Shown: positions 25,768-33,342 of the stretch, piece by piece
Layout: each line of letters begins with the position of its first letter
How positions within the stretch are numbered: position 1 is the first letter of the stretch
NCBI GenBank assembly: GCA_039698075.1
Contig: JBDKTJ010000120.1
Location: 1 to 35,503, forward strand
Length of the DNA: 35,503 bases
From: JAJFVC01 sp039698075
GTDB lineage: Bacteria > Planctomycetota > Planctomycetia > Pirellulales > Thermoguttaceae
Direction of reading: 5' to 3'
Notes under the pieces: model-generated
What the model saw: only the letters and a program-made list of their open reading frames with translations
Told to the model about the DNA's origin: nothing
The model's database searches: none
Position numbers and translations under genes: made by a program

Positions 25768-26642
25768 GGATTCACCCCCGCAAGTGTTGCGATACGCTCG
25801 ATTTCTGGCCATTCGACAAACTGGCAACCGGCCGTCACGTTGCCTTGTACGTCAACGGCGTCCAGGGCGAAGTGGCCCAAGTGGATGGTATGGCCGTTGC
25901 GCTGATAGCCTTGCCCGTTGTCGTGCAATCGCTTGATTGTCCGAAACGCCTTGACGGCGTGGGCAAGGGGAACCCTTGCGCCCATGCTGGTTTGCAATTC
26001 GTCGGCCTTGATTCGCAACCGGATAGGGCCACCCTGTTGGCCGATAAAATCCGTTTCCCCGTCAACCCATTTTTGGACGCGCTCCAGGGCTTCCAGGCGG
26101 CGTTGGGCTTCTGCGCGTTGCTTCCGCTCGCGCTCGCGCCTTTCGACTGCCTTGCATTCCGCTTCCATCGCCGATAGGTCGGCCGGCAGGGACTGGCGGG
26201 AACGCAAGCCGAAGAATTCGGCGAAACGGTTGGCTTCGTCCACCAACTCGCGCAGACTGCCGAGAATCCAGGGTTTATTACTCCGTGCCCTGGAATACTT
26301 GCGGGCCAAGCTGAAGTAACGCTCCCGGTATTCGTCGAATTGTCCTTTCCTGTTGGTGTCGCAAACGTGCCGAACGTGGAACACGGTCAAGTGTCGGCAC
26401 GCCCGACGCACAATACACTTGTGCCCCGCTGTCGTTGCGCTGTAATCGCGCGTGGTGAACAAGACCGCTCTACCGCGCCGTGTTTCGACGTGTCGGGCAA
26501 TGGGGAAATGCGGGCCATAGCTGTAGATCGTATCCCCATCGAAATAGAGATTCCCGCCGTTGCGGGCGGACTGTTGCGACTGATGCGCCCATAAATGGGC
26601 GACCATATCGGCCGGGTAAACGTGTCTGATGCGTTTCGCCAT
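25764..26642 (-). CDS. Unknown 292-residue protein of mobile-element type
   Basis: The N-terminal half has 'MVAHLWAHQSQQSARNGGNL' and 'YSYGPHFPIARHV', then 'RGRAVLFTTRDYSATTAGH' and a Cys/His-containing stretch ('CIVRRACRHLTVFHVRHVC') that might bind metal. A basic coiled-coil helix ('ERRERERKQRAEAQRRLEAL') leads to a C-terminal region that includes 'HLGHFALDAVDVQGNVTAGC'. No family is named. It starts six bases after the preceding gene and is coupled by ATGA to the following one, so it is part of a tight operon. Confidence 0.68.
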   Translation of the reverse strand: MAKRIRHVYPADMVAHLWAHQSQQSARNGGNLYFDGDTIYSYGPHFPIARHVETRRGRAVLFTTRDYSATTAGHKCIVRRACRHLTVFHVRHVCDTNRKGQFDEYRERYFSLARKYSRARSNKPWILGSLRELVDEANRFAEFFGLRSRQSLPADLSAMEAECKAVERRERERKQRAEAQRRLEALERVQKWVDGETDFIGQQGGPIRLRIKADELQTSMGARVPLAHAVKAFRTIKRLHDNGQGYQRNGHTIHLGHFALDAVDVQGNVTAGCQFVEWPEIERIATLAGVNP

Positions 26643-26648
26643 GATGGT

Positions 26649-26909
26649 TTACCCTTTGCTGAAAAGGCGTCGTTCTTCATCCGTGGCGATACGCAACCGG
26701 CCGGCGGCAATCATTATTTCCTGAAAGGCCGCGCTGTAATTGCTGCAATGCAACAGCCGATCAGTAAACAGCCTTGCCGTCAGCCGATTCTTGGCAATCA
26801 ATCCCCAGAAACATTGATAATGGCGTTTGTCGATGTGGTGTCTTTTGCAAATGCGGTCCAATTGTTCCCTTGTGAGATTGCGTTTCCGTTTCGACCTGAT
26901 AGAATACAT
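26649..26909 (-). CDS. Small basic unknown protein, first gene of the module
   Basis: 86 residues from the ATG at 26909, preceded by AGGACAGGG at a good distance; the frame continues upstream to 26990 without a better site. It is very basic: 'MYSIRSKRKRNLTREQLDRI', then 'KRHHIDKRHYQCFWGLIAKN'. This suggests a small nucleic-acid-binding protein. No family is recognised. It is the first gene of the minus-strand module that ends in the serine recombinase. Confidence 0.6.
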   Translation of the reverse strand: MYSIRSKRKRNLTREQLDRICKRHHIDKRHYQCFWGLIAKNRLTARLFTDRLLHCSNYSAAFQEIMIAAGRLRIATDEERRLFSKG

Positions 26910-27817
26910 TTCCCTGTCCTTTAGATGAGAGTTGCGAATAGGTGAATACCTGCATTCAAGACTAACTGGGACATGCACTGAAGCAAGCATAAAATGCCTA
27001 TAAATACGATGTTTTATGGCAGTCTCAAGACGTGTTATGAGGCCACATAACGATGTGGCGTGCGGTCGGCTATGTATACAGAAGGCGACTAGTCCGTAAC
27101 CGAAATGAAGAAACGTCTACAGAGGATTTGGACGGAAAATTATTGGCCTGGCTGCTGCGGACACTGCGTTGGCGAATGGCGAGAGGACGTTGTGCAAACG
27201 AATCGCCTTTGGGCGATGAGCCGCAACAGAGCGGATGTGTCGGGGATCGTTGGACAGGGGGAGATGTCCCTGGTCTCGGCAATGCGATGGATGATCTCGT
27301 TGGTGTTGTGGCATCGCATTCTGACCGGCGTCCTGAGCATTGGACAATGAACGGCGTTCTTGTGCTGTTGGCGATGCCGCAAAGCTTTTCTTTGCCCTTC
27401 GGGCCAAATGGCAGCCCCAGGCACGCGCTGGGACACGGCGGACACAACGAGATGGGATTGATTCGTGCCGATGTGTGGTCTCGAACGTGTATGTTGTCCT
27501 TTATGGCGAATCTGCATGTTCCCACGAGCTTGCAGACTGCGGCCCAGTGAGGTGCGCGTTTAAGGCCATTCGGTAAAAAGGTGGCCATTTCATGGCGAAA
27601 CCGACAGAACGTTTCGGTCACTGTTGGATGCGGTACGACGCTGAACGGTCCACCAAGGGGCAGCGACGTGACTCGGGGCTGTTCTGGTCGGATTGCCAGA
27701 TGGGCAGAGGCAGGAAATCCAGCGAGACACAACTGAGAGGCAACGGTTGCCAACATGCTGTAAGCGCCGACGGCCGATAACGCCCCTCTGTGCTATATTT
27801 CCGTATCTGGAGAAAAC
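26910..27817. other. Divergent region without a supported gene
   Basis: About 900 bases between the minus-strand module and the XRE-type regulator. Open frames exist on both strands (for example 27053-27550 plus and 27070-27756 minus), but their proteins are rich in Arg, Pro, Ser and Cys and resemble nothing. None has a convincing start. It contains a perfect hairpin at 27042-27059 and presumably the promoters for both directions; just before the regulator, TATATT at 27796 could be a -10 element. Confidence 0.4.
27042..27059. repeat. Short perfect hairpin in the divergent region
   Basis: The arms GCCACAT and ATGTGGC (7 bp) enclose AACG. The left arm also takes part in a competing repeat, GTTATG-aggcca-CATAAC, just upstream, so two alternative foldings overlap. 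It could be an operator between the minus module and the plus-strand genes. Confidence 0.35.
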
Positions 27818-28231
27818 ATGCCGAACATCCTCAACGCACTGAAACGCGAAATCCTTCGTCTGGCCAAGAAAGAGGCAAATGTTCAGATTGTTGCGGCTCG
27901 TAAGATGGCGGAAACATCCCGTCGAGAGGCCGCCAAGCTGAAAAGGCTTCTGCGCCAGAAGGACCGGGAACTCGCACATTTCAAGAAACAGCGAAAACCG
28001 ACGAACGACGATGCTTTGACCGGCGTTCGGTTTTCGGCAAAATCCGTAAAATCGCAACGGAGACGGCTTGGACTGTCCGCTGGAGATTATGGAAAACTGG
28101 TCGGCGCGTCGGCATTGACCGTTTTGCATTGGGAGAGCGGATTGGCCCGCCCCCGAAAAAGCAAACTCGCTGCGTTGGTCGCTGTTCGCGGCATTTCTAA
28201 GCGTGAAGCGTTGCGGCGGCTGGCAAAATGA
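27818..28231 (+). CDS. XRE-type regulator with N-terminal coiled coil
   Basis: 137 residues. The N-terminal 65 are a basic coiled coil ('SRREAAKLKRLLRQKDREL'). The C-terminal half is a Cro/XRE-like helix-turn-helix: 'VRFSAKSVKSQRRRLGLSAG', then 'YGKLVGASALTVLHWESGLA', with the typical closing 'RPRKSKLAALVAVRGISKRE'. Proteins of this layout are common in planctomycetes. As the first gene of the element core it is a good candidate repressor of the replication and excision genes. The ribosome site is GGAG, eight bases before the ATG. Confidence 0.85.
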   Translation: MPNILNALKREILRLAKKEANVQIVAARKMAETSRREAAKLKRLLRQKDRELAHFKKQRKPTNDDALTGVRFSAKSVKSQRRRLGLSAGDYGKLVGASALTVLHWESGLARPRKSKLAALVAVRGISKREALRRLAK

Positions 28232-28397
28232 CCAGTTGCCGCGTCAAGTCATGTCCTTAAACCATGTCTTAGACCCGATGTAACCGCGCGCGTTGGTTTG
28301 CGGGCTATGCCTCGCCAGAACTCCTGTAGCAGTCCAGAATGGCATGAATAGTGAGGCTGGCGTTCCTTGTGGAGGTTCTGTAAATGTGCCCAGGAAG

Positions 28398-28435
28398 GCC
28401 CCTAGCTTCGCGTCTGGCGCGGGGGCGTTTTTGGG
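28398..28435 (+). terminator. Terminator-like GC-rich stem followed by T-run
   Basis: GGCCCC and an inner CGCG pair with CGCG and GGGGC across a short loop, followed by GTTTTTGG. The stem has an asymmetric internal loop, so it is an imperfect intrinsic terminator. It lies about 165 bases after the XRE-type regulator gene and would separate it from the replication genes. Confidence 0.35.
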
Positions 28436-28466
28436 CGTGTTTTCTCGATGAATCGGCAAGTAAATC

Positions 28467-28492
28467 AGTAAGTAAGTAACGCCAACATGCCT
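28467..28492 (+). repeat. Direct repeat, copy 1
   Basis: It starts AGTAAGTAAGTAACG and ends ATGCCT. The second copy is at 28546-28572, in the same orientation and 79 bases away. The first 15 bases are identical and both end in ATGCCT; the middle differs slightly. The tandem GTAA units and the near eight-turn spacing suggest repeated protein-binding sites such as iterons or operators. Confidence 0.5.
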
Positions 28493-28545
28493 CCTTCTCC
28501 TGCGAGATTGCGATGGAATGAGGGAAGGTTTTGTCAGGGTTCCAA

Positions 28546-28572
28546 AGTAAGTAAGTAACGTCAGCGATGCCT
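28546..28572 (+). repeat. Direct repeat, copy 2
   Basis: This is the second copy of the GTAA-rich repeat at 28467. It sits about 250 bases upstream of the HTH gene at 28822. Confidence 0.5.
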
Positions 28573-28821
28573 AATCTCAAGTGTCGCATCTAACCGCGCC
28601 GACTGATCGCAATCGGCCCACCAACCGTTCTATTCGCTACATTCGATTCTGAAGACGACGCGGCACGAAGTTTTTCACGCCGCTGCGTTTGATTCGCGCC
28701 GTGGCCCTGTAACGGTTTGGGTGAGAATCGCTACGAATGGCAGGCATCCCCACAAAATTCCCCCAAAATTCTGGCAATGACGCGGCGTATTGCGAACCAG
28801 TATTAAGGGAAACAGGAAGCA

Positions 28822-29775
28822 ATGGAGATGAAAATGGCGAAGAAGCGAGGAAGAAAAGTCGGCCCATCCGGTCCGGTGGCGGGTTTGTCCCAGGCGATCC
28901 ATGAAGCGGCCACCGCGCCGCCAGCCAATCTGGCGGAACTTCTTAACCAACACCGCAAGCACGAAGGCAAGGACAAGGCCGTGGAAGGAATCCTCTATGG
29001 GACCTTCATGTATCTTGTCTTTCGGAAATATCAGGCAGCGGTCGAAATAGGTCGTCGCAATACCGACGAATTGTTGTGTGCATTGTCGGATGACTTAGCG
29101 ACGTGTATTGAACGGTTGGCCAACAATGACATTCCGCCCGAGAAGGTTGAATCTTATATCAAGAATGAATTGCATCACAGTCATAAACACTTGCAGGCGG
29201 ATAATACTTTGAGCATCAATCCACCGGCAAGCACCGTTTCCGACCGCAAGAGAGACGGTCTGGAGCCGCTGCCGGAGCCTGTTCGTGTTCGGAAGGCGCA
29301 GCCGACCCATCGGGAATCGGATCAGGAAACCAGCGACAGCCCGCTGGAAGACCCGAAGTATTCCTATCTGGTGGAAGCGGCAGACTATAGGATGGCAGTG
29401 CCATCCCGCTTTAATCAACCGCCGGTCGGCAATGAGGTTGATGATGAGGATAGTTGTCATTTTATCGTGGATACACTTGTGAAAGCAGCTCGGACGCCGC
29501 TGGAAAAGACCATTGCTGGTATGATGCTTGCCGGTCTTTCGGGCAATGCAATCGCTCGGTCGCTCAAAGTGCCTCGTAAGCAGATTGCCAACATCATTGG
29601 CCTGTTGCGCAGTCGTGTGCGGCGACGGCTCGATAGGAAAGAACCGTCACTGCTCGCCACAGTGATTCCAAGATCGGTTCAGTCCCCGCCGAAAAGCGTG
29701 GCCGATCTTCCATCGCCACGTCCGCCGTGTGCCCCCGTTGCTTTTGAAAAAGCAACGCAGGCGACGGCCGTCTGA
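28822..29775 (+). CDS. Unknown protein with C-terminal helix-turn-helix
   Basis: 317 residues with AGGAAG just before the ATG. The N-terminus is basic ('MAKKRGRKVGPSGPVAG'). A helical domain (about 30-120) follows, then a charged linker. Residues about 225-275 look like a sigma-region-4-like helix-turn-helix: 'KTIAGMMLAGLSGNAIARSL' followed by 'PRKQIANIIGLLRSRVRRRL'. Between regulator and replication gene, it may control or start replication. The specific family is unknown to me. Confidence 0.72.
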   Translation: MEMKMAKKRGRKVGPSGPVAGLSQAIHEAATAPPANLAELLNQHRKHEGKDKAVEGILYGTFMYLVFRKYQAAVEIGRRNTDELLCALSDDLATCIERLANNDIPPEKVESYIKNELHHSHKHLQADNTLSINPPASTVSDRKRDGLEPLPEPVRVRKAQPTHRESDQETSDSPLEDPKYSYLVEAADYRMAVPSRFNQPPVGNEVDDEDSCHFIVDTLVKAARTPLEKTIAGMMLAGLSGNAIARSLKVPRKQIANIIGLLRSRVRRRLDRKEPSLLATVIPRSVQSPPKSVADLPSPRPPCAPVAFEKATQATAV

Positions 29776-29919
29776 CGCTGGCGCAGCGGCATTCTTCTCT
29801 GCAATTCAACTGCAATACCCCGCCGAGCGCAAGCACGCCCACGTTCTTCTGAGATTTTGTTTCCTGAGCAAAGGCGCGCCGGGGATGTTCTTTACCCAAA
29901 CCTGGCTGCACCACCCCCG

Positions 29920-29949
29920 GCACCCGCCCCATTATATGGGGCGGGGTGC
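29920..29949 (+). repeat. Long GC-rich hairpin
   Basis: GCACCCGCCCCA pairs with TGGGGC-G-GGGTGC around TTATA, with a single bulged G at 29943. The right arm is also the first half of the G-quadruplex-like run 29938-29958, so the two structures exclude each other. Confidence 0.6.
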
Positions 29950-29972
29950 GTGGGTGGGTGGTAAGGCGGTCG

Positions 29973-30000
29973 CCCACGGGCACGAATTCAGGCCCGTGGG
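29973..30000 (+). repeat. Perfect 9-bp hairpin
   Basis: CCCACGGGC (29973-29981) pairs with GCCCGTGGG (29992-30000) around a ten-base loop. The 12-mer GTGGGTGGGTGG that ends the first structure recurs here at 29996-30007. Confidence 0.6.
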
Positions 30001-30115
30001 TGGGTGGAATCGTGTCCTTCAGGACTCAAAATGCGTCGGCGAAACCGCTGGGTGGCCGATGTCCGCACCCGGCAGCCCATCCACAAGGACATCACAACAA
30101 CACAAGGACAAAAAC

Positions 30116-31981
30116 ATGACATGTTTGGACACGGCCCTTCTGCTCAACTCGATGGGCATGGTTCCGGTGCTCATCCCGCCCGGCAAGAAAGCGCCCCTCG
30201 GCAAGGCTTGGCACACGAAGCGGTATTCGGATGACGAACTCCGCGAACGATTTGACAATAACCCCGAGATGAATCTCGGTGTCTTGCTCGGCCCCGAGTC
30301 CAAGGTTGTGGCGATCGACCGGGATTCGCCCGAAGCAGTCGCTGATTTGGCGGAATTGTTCGGCGGTGAGATTCCACCAACGCCCGGCTGGGCGTCGAAG
30401 CGAGGCGGTCAGGATATGTTCGCATGGGACGCTCGTCTGGCCGCCTTGGGCGTCGCGGTCTTCAAGTGGAAGTCGCTGGAAATCAGGATCGGCGCTGGCG
30501 GCAAAGCCGCTCAATCCGTCGTCCCTCCGTCAACAACGGATGGATTCACCCGCAAATGGACCAAAACCCTCTCGCCGGACTTTCCGCCCGCCAAGCTGCC
30601 GGAATCCGTGATTCAGAAACTCTTGGAGTCGGTGAAGAAGCCCAAGCCGGCGGAAAAGCCCAAGCCGCGTCATCCGGTTGCTGACGATTTCATCCGAACC
30701 TCCGATTGGAACTTCATCAAGGATCATGGCTGGACGATCAACGGCGACTATGCGACCCGGCCGGGAACGGACAAACCTGTTTCGGCTTCGTTCGTCACCG
30801 CCCAGGACGGCACAAGGCTCTTGCACGTCTTCTCCGTCAATGCCCAGCCGTTCGAGCCGGACTGCAATTACAACGCCTACGATGCCTTTCGATTGTTGAA
30901 TCATAACGGCGACCACGAAGCGGCCTGCAACGCCCTGGTCAAGCTGGGCTTCGGCCGGATGCAGATTCCGCTCATCACGAGCGCTGAACTCGACTCAGGC
31001 AACTACGAGATTACCTACCTGATCGACGACACGCTGGTCAAGGATCAGCCTTGTATTCTGGCTGGCGGAAAGAAATCTGGAAAGACGACTATTGCCATTG
31101 ATTTGGCGATTTCGCTTGCCACCTGCAAGCCTTTCCTCGGACGTTTTGAAGTTTCAAAACCGTGCAAAGTCGTTATGCTCAGCGGCGAAAGTGGGTTGGG
31201 CACGATACAGGAAACGGCTCGCCGAATCTGCAAGTCGAAGCGAGTACAACTTCCGAGCATCACCAGCCTGGATTGGTCTCCGTTCCTACCGACGTTCACC
31301 GATGCGGTTCACATGGACGCTCTGGAACGAATGCTGCAAGAGATCAAATGCGAAGTTCTGATCCTCGATCCGGCTTATCTGTGTATGCCCGGCGTCGATG
31401 CCGGCAATCTCTTCGTCCAGGGGCAGATGCTTCGGAAGGTGGCCGACATCTGCCAACCTCATGGCGTAACATTGGTGCTGATTCACCACACCCGCAAACA
31501 GGGCAAGGACAAAAGGAAAGCCGACTACGAGCCGCCCGAGCTTGACGACATGAGTTGGGCGGGTTTCGCGGAGTTTGCGAGGCAATGGATTCTTATCGGC
31601 CGCCGCACACCCTATGAGCCGGGAACCGGACATCACGAACTTTGGCTCTCCATTGGCGGCTCTGCGGGTCACTCCGCGCTCCATGCCGTTGACATCGACG
31701 AAGGAATCGTTGGCAAGCCGCGTCATTGGGAGGTCAGTCTTCTGACGCCTGCAAACGCACGCGAGAATAAGAAGTCCAACAAGATTCGGGAGCGATTGAT
31801 CGACGCCGCGAAGCAGTTTCCAAACGGCGAAAGCAAGACGGGCCTTTTCAAGACTTCCAAACTGAAATCGGACGCCGCCACGCGAACCGTGTTCGACGCG
31901 CTGGTCAGCGAGGGCGTGCTCGTCCCATGCAAGATCAAAAAGAACTCGCAAGAACAAAATGCCTATCAGTTGGCGTTGTAG
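30116..31981 (+). CDS. Replication protein: prim-pol-like domain plus RecA-like ATPase
   Basis: 621 residues from the ATG at 30116 (AAGGA upstream). Residues 1-190 resemble the bifunctional primase/polymerase domain: 'VLIPPGKKAPLGKAW', 'NLGVLLG', 'VAIDRDS' (DxD), then 'SKRGGQDMFAW' and 'VVPPST'. The usual His of the second motif is not visible, and the third acidic residue would be Glu in 'LEIRIG', so activity is uncertain. Residues about 290-510 are an AAA_25/RepA-type ATPase: Walker A 'GGKKSGKTT', Walker B 'CEVLILDP', and 'LVLIHHTRK'. A C-terminal winged helix follows. It probably initiates and unwinds replication of the excised element. Confidence 0.82.
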   Translation: MTCLDTALLLNSMGMVPVLIPPGKKAPLGKAWHTKRYSDDELRERFDNNPEMNLGVLLGPESKVVAIDRDSPEAVADLAELFGGEIPPTPGWASKRGGQDMFAWDARLAALGVAVFKWKSLEIRIGAGGKAAQSVVPPSTTDGFTRKWTKTLSPDFPPAKLPESVIQKLLESVKKPKPAEKPKPRHPVADDFIRTSDWNFIKDHGWTINGDYATRPGTDKPVSASFVTAQDGTRLLHVFSVNAQPFEPDCNYNAYDAFRLLNHNGDHEAACNALVKLGFGRMQIPLITSAELDSGNYEITYLIDDTLVKDQPCILAGGKKSGKTTIAIDLAISLATCKPFLGRFEVSKPCKVVMLSGESGLGTIQETARRICKSKRVQLPSITSLDWSPFLPTFTDAVHMDALERMLQEIKCEVLILDPAYLCMPGVDAGNLFVQGQMLRKVADICQPHGVTLVLIHHTRKQGKDKRKADYEPPELDDMSWAGFAEFARQWILIGRRTPYEPGTGHHELWLSIGGSAGHSALHAVDIDEGIVGKPRHWEVSLLTPANARENKKSNKIRERLIDAAKQFPNGESKTGLFKTSKLKSDAATRTVFDALVSEGVLVPCKIKKNSQEQNAYQLAL

Positions 31982-31983
31982 CC

Positions 31984-32027
31984 GAGGCAATGTGCCTCAA
32001 ACCGTCGGCCGCCGGTTTCTTGCGGCA
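31984..32027 (+). repeat. Leader hairpin repeat, copy 1
   Basis: A 44-base unit, identical at 41 positions to 32412-32455. It contains two hairpins: GAGGCA-ATG-TGCCTC and GCCGC-(9 nt)-GCGGC. It begins two bases after the replication gene's stop codon and is followed by an AAGGAGG ribosome site. The three differences from copy 2 fall in the first loop region and just outside the second stem. Confidence 0.7.
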
Positions 32028-32044
32028 CGAAAGGAGGAACCCTA

Positions 32045-32104
32045 TTGTGTGTAGCTGACGCCGATAGACTCGCCAAAGAACTGATTTCGTCAATATCGGC
32101 TTGA
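32045..32104 (+). CDS. Possible 19-codon leader ORF with strong ribosome site
   Basis: A TTG start lies eight bases after AGGAGG and is followed by 19 sense codons in all ('MCVADADRLAKELISSISA') and TGA. The ribosome site is the best in this region, yet no longer frame uses it. It may be a leader peptide or the truncated start of a lost gene. Evidence is slight. Confidence 0.3.
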   Translation: MCVADADRLAKELISSISA

Positions 32105-32178
32105 GTCTTCGCGTCTGATCGTCCGGCACGTCACCGGACTTCTCCCGTGGCGGCATTCATGCCAGCCACATCTCTAAC

Positions 32179-32193
32179 GCCGCACTCTGCGGC
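32179..32193 (+). repeat. Related short leader hairpin
   Basis: GCCGC-actct-GCGGC is followed by AGAAAG, 12 bases before the ATG at 32206. The stem and the GCGGCA(c)GAAAG tail match the second hairpin of the repeat at 31984, while the loop differs. Confidence 0.45.
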
Positions 32194-32205
32194 AGAAAGC
32201 ATCCT

Positions 32206-32484
32206 ATGACTGTGAGAGAGTCCCTCAAAGCGTTTGAGGAGGCCGCCTATCTCTGCGGCGGCATCTGTCGGCAGCGAATCATGGCCAGCGCACGACTGGC
32301 CATTGTGGCAGCCCCCAACAACTGGCCTGCCGTGCTTGCAAGCCTACGTAAATGGCGGCCGGAATTCTTTTCGGAAGAGGCCGCTTACGAACGGCAATCA
32401 CACAACGACCGGAGGCAATCCGCCTCAAACCGTCAGCCGCCGGTTTCTTGCGGCAATAGGAGACTTGAGAAATGCACGATCTGA
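32206..32484 (+). CDS. Small unknown protein
   Basis: 92 residues, starting 'MTVRESLKAFEEAAYLCGGI' and continuing 'RLAIVAAPNNWPAVLASLRK'. The body looks like a short helical protein. The last 25 or so residues are encoded by the second leader repeat and overlap the next start by 13 bases, so the natural end may once have been earlier. No family is recognised. It belongs to the small-gene run after the replication protein. Confidence 0.5.
   Translation: MTVRESLKAFEEAAYLCGGICRQRIMASARLAIVAAPNNWPAVLASLRKWRPEFFSEEAAYERQSHNDRRQSASNRQPPVSCGNRRLEKCTI
32412..32455 (+). repeat. Leader hairpin repeat, copy 2
   Basis: A 44-base unit matching 31984-32027 at 41 positions. The first stem is GAGGC-AATCC-GCCTC; the second is identical to copy 1. 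It lies 16 bases upstream of the ATG at 32472, with AGGAG between. Confidence 0.7.
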
Positions 32485-32807
32485 GTTCTATGTCTGCGAT
32501 GAACGAATATCAATGTCCGCTGACGCGAAAGACCTTTCCGTTCGTTCTGCGCAACTCGGCTTCGAGGAAAGAAGCCCTTGCTCGGCAAAAGATTCATACC
32601 CAAGCCGAGATTCAACGCCTCGAACGCTTGGCCGGACGGGAACTCTCTCTGAGGGAACTGTTCCGGGCGGCGGATCAGGAGCGGGCACAGGCGGCAGTCA
32701 AGGAGGTGGAAGCGGCCGAAGCGGCTGCTGCGAAGCCACAAGAGAAATCGGGAGGCGAGATATTTGGCGACGCGCTTATGAAAACCGCATTTCCCCATGC
32801 CGGCTGA
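32472..32807 (+). CDS. Small unknown protein with coiled-coil centre
   Basis: 111 residues. The N-terminus 'MNEYQCPLTRKTFPFVLRNS' is followed by a charged helical stretch ('ALARQKIHTQAEIQRLERLA') and an Ala/Glu-rich helix. AGGAG lies nine bases upstream of the ATG. No domain is recognised. It is probably a small accessory gene of the replication/excision core. Confidence 0.55.
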   Translation: MHDLSSMSAMNEYQCPLTRKTFPFVLRNSASRKEALARQKIHTQAEIQRLERLAGRELSLRELFRAADQERAQAAVKEVEAAEAAAAKPQEKSGGEIFGDALMKTAFPHAG

Positions 32808-32846
32808 GTCGAGTCACATTTTCTTTAACCCTATGGAGATTTTCCA

Positions 32847-33164
32847 ATGAATAATGTTTTTGAGAAGACCGTCGAAGCCGCCAAGCAGGCCGGCGCAACC
32901 TATCCCAAGGCCGTGGCCGAATTGATCCGCGACAAATTGTCCGTGGAGAATTCGCTGGCTGGCCAGCAGGTATTTGTCAGAAACGGCCTTTGCCGCGAGT
33001 CGCTCGGCGTGGCGATAGACCGGCTCAAGCAGAGCGAAAAGGCAAAGCCGTTGTTCGGCGACGGCAAGGTGAACGTGCGGCTGCTCGATGTTGGCGAATA
33101 CATCGCCATCCGCAAGCACAATCCCGAACTGTTCGGCTTGCGTAAAAAGCGGCGGTTCGTTTGA
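32847..33164 (+). CDS. Small unknown protein
   Basis: 105 residues, starting 'MNNVFEKTVEAAKQAGATYP' and ending in the basic 'RKKRRFV'. The ribosome site is GGAG, about nine bases before the ATG. The middle ('RNGLCRESLGVAIDRLKQSE') could be helical and DNA-binding, but no family is recognised. The 178 bases after it, to 33342, carry no plus-strand gene; a minus-strand frame there is discussed among the findings. Confidence 0.6.
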   Translation: MNNVFEKTVEAAKQAGATYPKAVAELIRDKLSVENSLAGQQVFVRNGLCRESLGVAIDRLKQSEKAKPLFGDGKVNVRLLDVGEYIAIRKHNPELFGLRKKRRFV

Positions 33165-33342
33165 TCTCGCTTTCAGCAGAATAGCGACGATCACCAACAC
33201 AACGATGGCAAGTACCGCTCCGAGGCAACCCTTGCGTCGGAGCGGCTTGTCGTCGTCGTCCTTCGCGGAGACATAGGACGTAAGCAAGTCCGTGTCGAAT
33301 CCTTTGATAGAAAGAAGTGTTTCCTTCTTGTAAGAGGTTACT

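Larger units (their letters stand above)
28232..28821. other. Leader/regulatory region with direct repeats
   Basis: 590 bases without a supported gene. It holds a terminator-like stem at 28398-28435 and a pair of about 27-base direct repeats at 28467-28492 and 28546-28572. The run upstream of 28822 contains no ORF of note. It probably serves as control or origin sequence for the next genes. Confidence 0.45.
29776..30115 (+). promoter_or_regulatory. Structured leader or origin upstream of the replication gene
   Basis: 340 bases without a supported gene, though the frame of the next gene is open across it. It contains two strong hairpins. The first, 29920-29949, has a 12-bp stem with one bulged base and loop TTATA. 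The second, 29973-30000, has a perfect 9-bp stem CCCACGGGC/GCCCGTGGG. The 12-mer GTGGGTGGGTGG occurs twice, at 29950 and 29996. A G-rich run at 29938-29958 has four G-tracts of three or more. It may be a replication origin or an attenuator. Confidence 0.5.

Noticed and set aside
27053..27756. Long overlapping frames on both strands in the gap before the XRE-type regulator
   Set aside because: The residues are compositionally odd, no ribosome site or motif is present, and the frames overlap each other almost completely.
28441..28575. CRISPR-like array
   Set aside because: There are only two imperfect copies with a single 53-base interval; no further units and no cas genes are in the window.
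29729..30115. A longer start for the replication protein at 29729
   Set aside because: The extension would encode the hairpin-rich leader, overlaps the previous gene and resembles no family; the ATG at 30116 has a good ribosome site and begins the prim-pol-like domain.
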